From: Rotaria sordida
Lineage: Eukaryota > Rotifera > Eurotatoria > Philodinida > Philodinidae
DNA length: 64,000 bases
Direction: 5' to 3'
Assembly (NCBI GenBank): GCA_905250125.1
Contig: CAJNOL010000785.1
Location: 1 to 64,000 of the forward strand
Shown: positions 63,101 through 64,000 of the stretch, in pieces
Numbering within the stretch: the first letter of the stretch is position 1
Layout: every line of letters begins with the position of its first letter
Made by a program: the position numbers and the translations under genes
The notes under the pieces: model-generated
Seen by the model: only the letters and a program-made list of their open reading frames with translations
Told to the model about the DNA's origin: nothing
The model's database searches: none

Positions 63101-64000
63101 TGTCCTATGAACATAGAATCACTGACACCTTTGGATAAGCGAATTTTGAACTGATATTTTATCCATAAATATGGCCTTATTGTCACTAGAAAGATTTCGA
63201 AGATTGAGCCAGAGCGAACATATCCTTGTTAAGATATTTATACTTTGAAAAAAAACGCCTGTTTTGGGCTATATTTCAAAAGAAGGACATTTCCATGACA
63301 AGCCAATATCTTGATGTGGACACATGTGTCCAAGTTTCAACTTAGAGGTATTTCTAATGACCATAAAGCCTATCTATGGTCGAAATTGCGGTTCAAAATT
63401 CGTTCATCCAGAGCCTCAACAATTCTATGCTCCTAACACAACAAGCAAAGCCTGGAAAACTAAACCAAAACAGATGTGTCTACGACTCATCACGATCCAC
63501 CAAATAGCAATAGTCTCAAGCGAAAAGCGATTGTACAGTTGGAAATGTTCTCTCGTCATTTCTCATGTTTGATAAAGAAAACGTTAAAAATTTTTCTTTC
63601 TCATAATTTTCATTGTGTAAGATGTTTTATTTTATGATAATACTGTTCGATACATGCGTTGTGTAGTGTCATTGAAAAAAAACCTAAGATTATGTATTTA
63701 ATCTCTCTATAACCTCCATCTAGTTATTTCTAACAATTATATCCGTTCACATTTTGTACTAAAAGGACTGATGGGTCATCAAATTAATGCAAATAAAAAA
63801 AACCAAATCTGTTGAATATAAATGACTTACACATTTGGATATTCAACTTCCATTCCAAATGGTACGCATACTTGATAAAGTGCATTAATAAGTTCATCAC
63901 CAAGTTCACGTAATGATGATGGATAAAAAACAATCCAATTTTTGAGATTTTTACATGATATATGTTTTAAACTACGACCTGAAAAAAGAAAAGTTTTTTG
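60123..64000 (-). CDS. PIWI-clade Argonaute, C-terminal part (5' end beyond the window)
   Basis: This protein uses piRNA guides to silence transposons. Eleven exons seen (last at 60249-60123) cover the MID and PIWI domains, about 330 residues; PAZ and N-terminal parts lie beyond 64000. Blocks in order: [127 protein letters not shown] then [31 protein letters not shown], ending [11 protein letters not shown]. The slicer residues are kept: Asp in GMDSYHD, Asp in YRDGVSDG, His in QYAHKLAF. One 1.65-kb intron (about 62175-63828) holds two DNA elements. The clade is sure; orthology to a particular PIWI is not claimed. Confidence 0.95.
62733..62952. mobile_element. miniature element, TAGAGCCTGTCGGATC family, copy 2 (in a PIWI intron)
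   Basis: The ends are TAGAGCCTGTGGCATCCAG and AGATCCGACAGGCTCTA, flanked by or including TA. It is about 220 bp, non-coding, and matches 36933-37222 in inverted orientation. Confidence 0.75.
62962..63555. mobile_element. foldback element in a PIWI intron, about 0.6 kb
   Basis: Left CTTTTCGCTTGAGACTATTG, ATCGTGATGAGT-like GGTCGTGATGAGTATT and TCTGTTTTGGTTTG pair with the reverse complement of the right arm (CTTTTCGCTTGAGACTATTG, GATCGTGATGAGTCGT, TCTGTTTTGGTTTA). The open frame 63324-63572 is a by-product. Confidence 0.75.

Overview
The window looks like nuclear DNA of an AT-rich, compact animal genome. The recognisable proteins are metazoan: golgin-97, cyclin Q, THOC1, AP-3 delta, SLC35B1, mitochondrial SQOR and a PIWI protein. 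Most introns are tiny (about 45-70 nt, GT...AG, T-rich before the acceptor). The few long introns are long because repeats sit in them. Tiny introns, many short foldback DNA elements, a bacterial-type MddA-like methyltransferase and GTGGGTGTGG-like tracts together suggest a bdelloid rotifer (Rotaria/Adineta type). That is an inference and no species can be named.

Layout. 1-3682: remnant of an unrecognised membrane-protein gene, then about 3.2 kb without genes holding two foldback elements. 3683-7802 (-): golgin-97, with three repeats stacked in one 2-kb intron. 8916-11430 (+): a four-pass membrane protein with a CX2C...CX2C tail; its single intron is largely one mariner-like foldback element. 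11431-17912: the decayed copy of a methyltransferase gene, then gene-poor repeats. 17913-23955 (-): a two-doublecortin-domain protein whose linker is a tandem array of TQT motifs, the most interesting gene here. 23956-30480: a repeat-dense tract with several nested palindromes. 30486-32496: a second copy of the 10920-12315 segment. In this copy the membrane-protein gene is truncated and fused to a new 5' end, but the convergent MddA-like methyltransferase gene is whole. 32497-36060: gene-free. 36061-41899 (-): cyclin Q and THOC1, same strand. 42277-52054 (-): AP-3 delta, 22 exons. 52277-55147 (+): SLC35B1, divergent from AP-3 delta across a 222-bp shared promoter. 55480-57197 (+): SQOR. 57198-60122: gene-free with one large foldback. 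60123-64000 (-): the C-terminal part of a PIWI gene that runs off the window.

The genes do not form one pathway. They cover Golgi and endosome trafficking (golgin-97, AP-3 delta), ER nucleotide transport (SLC35B1), mRNA export (THOC1), cell-cycle kinase control (cyclin Q), mitochondrial sulfide oxidation (SQOR) and small-RNA transposon silencing (PIWI). SQOR and the MddA-like methyltransferase could both act on small sulfur compounds, but they lie 23 kb apart and no functional link is shown. Much of the non-coding DNA is foldback elements with few or no coding traces, several inside introns of the conserved genes. Three 10-N runs are assembly gaps. Exon boundaries were read by eye from splice signals and frame continuity; models described as 'frame-checked' were counted base by base.
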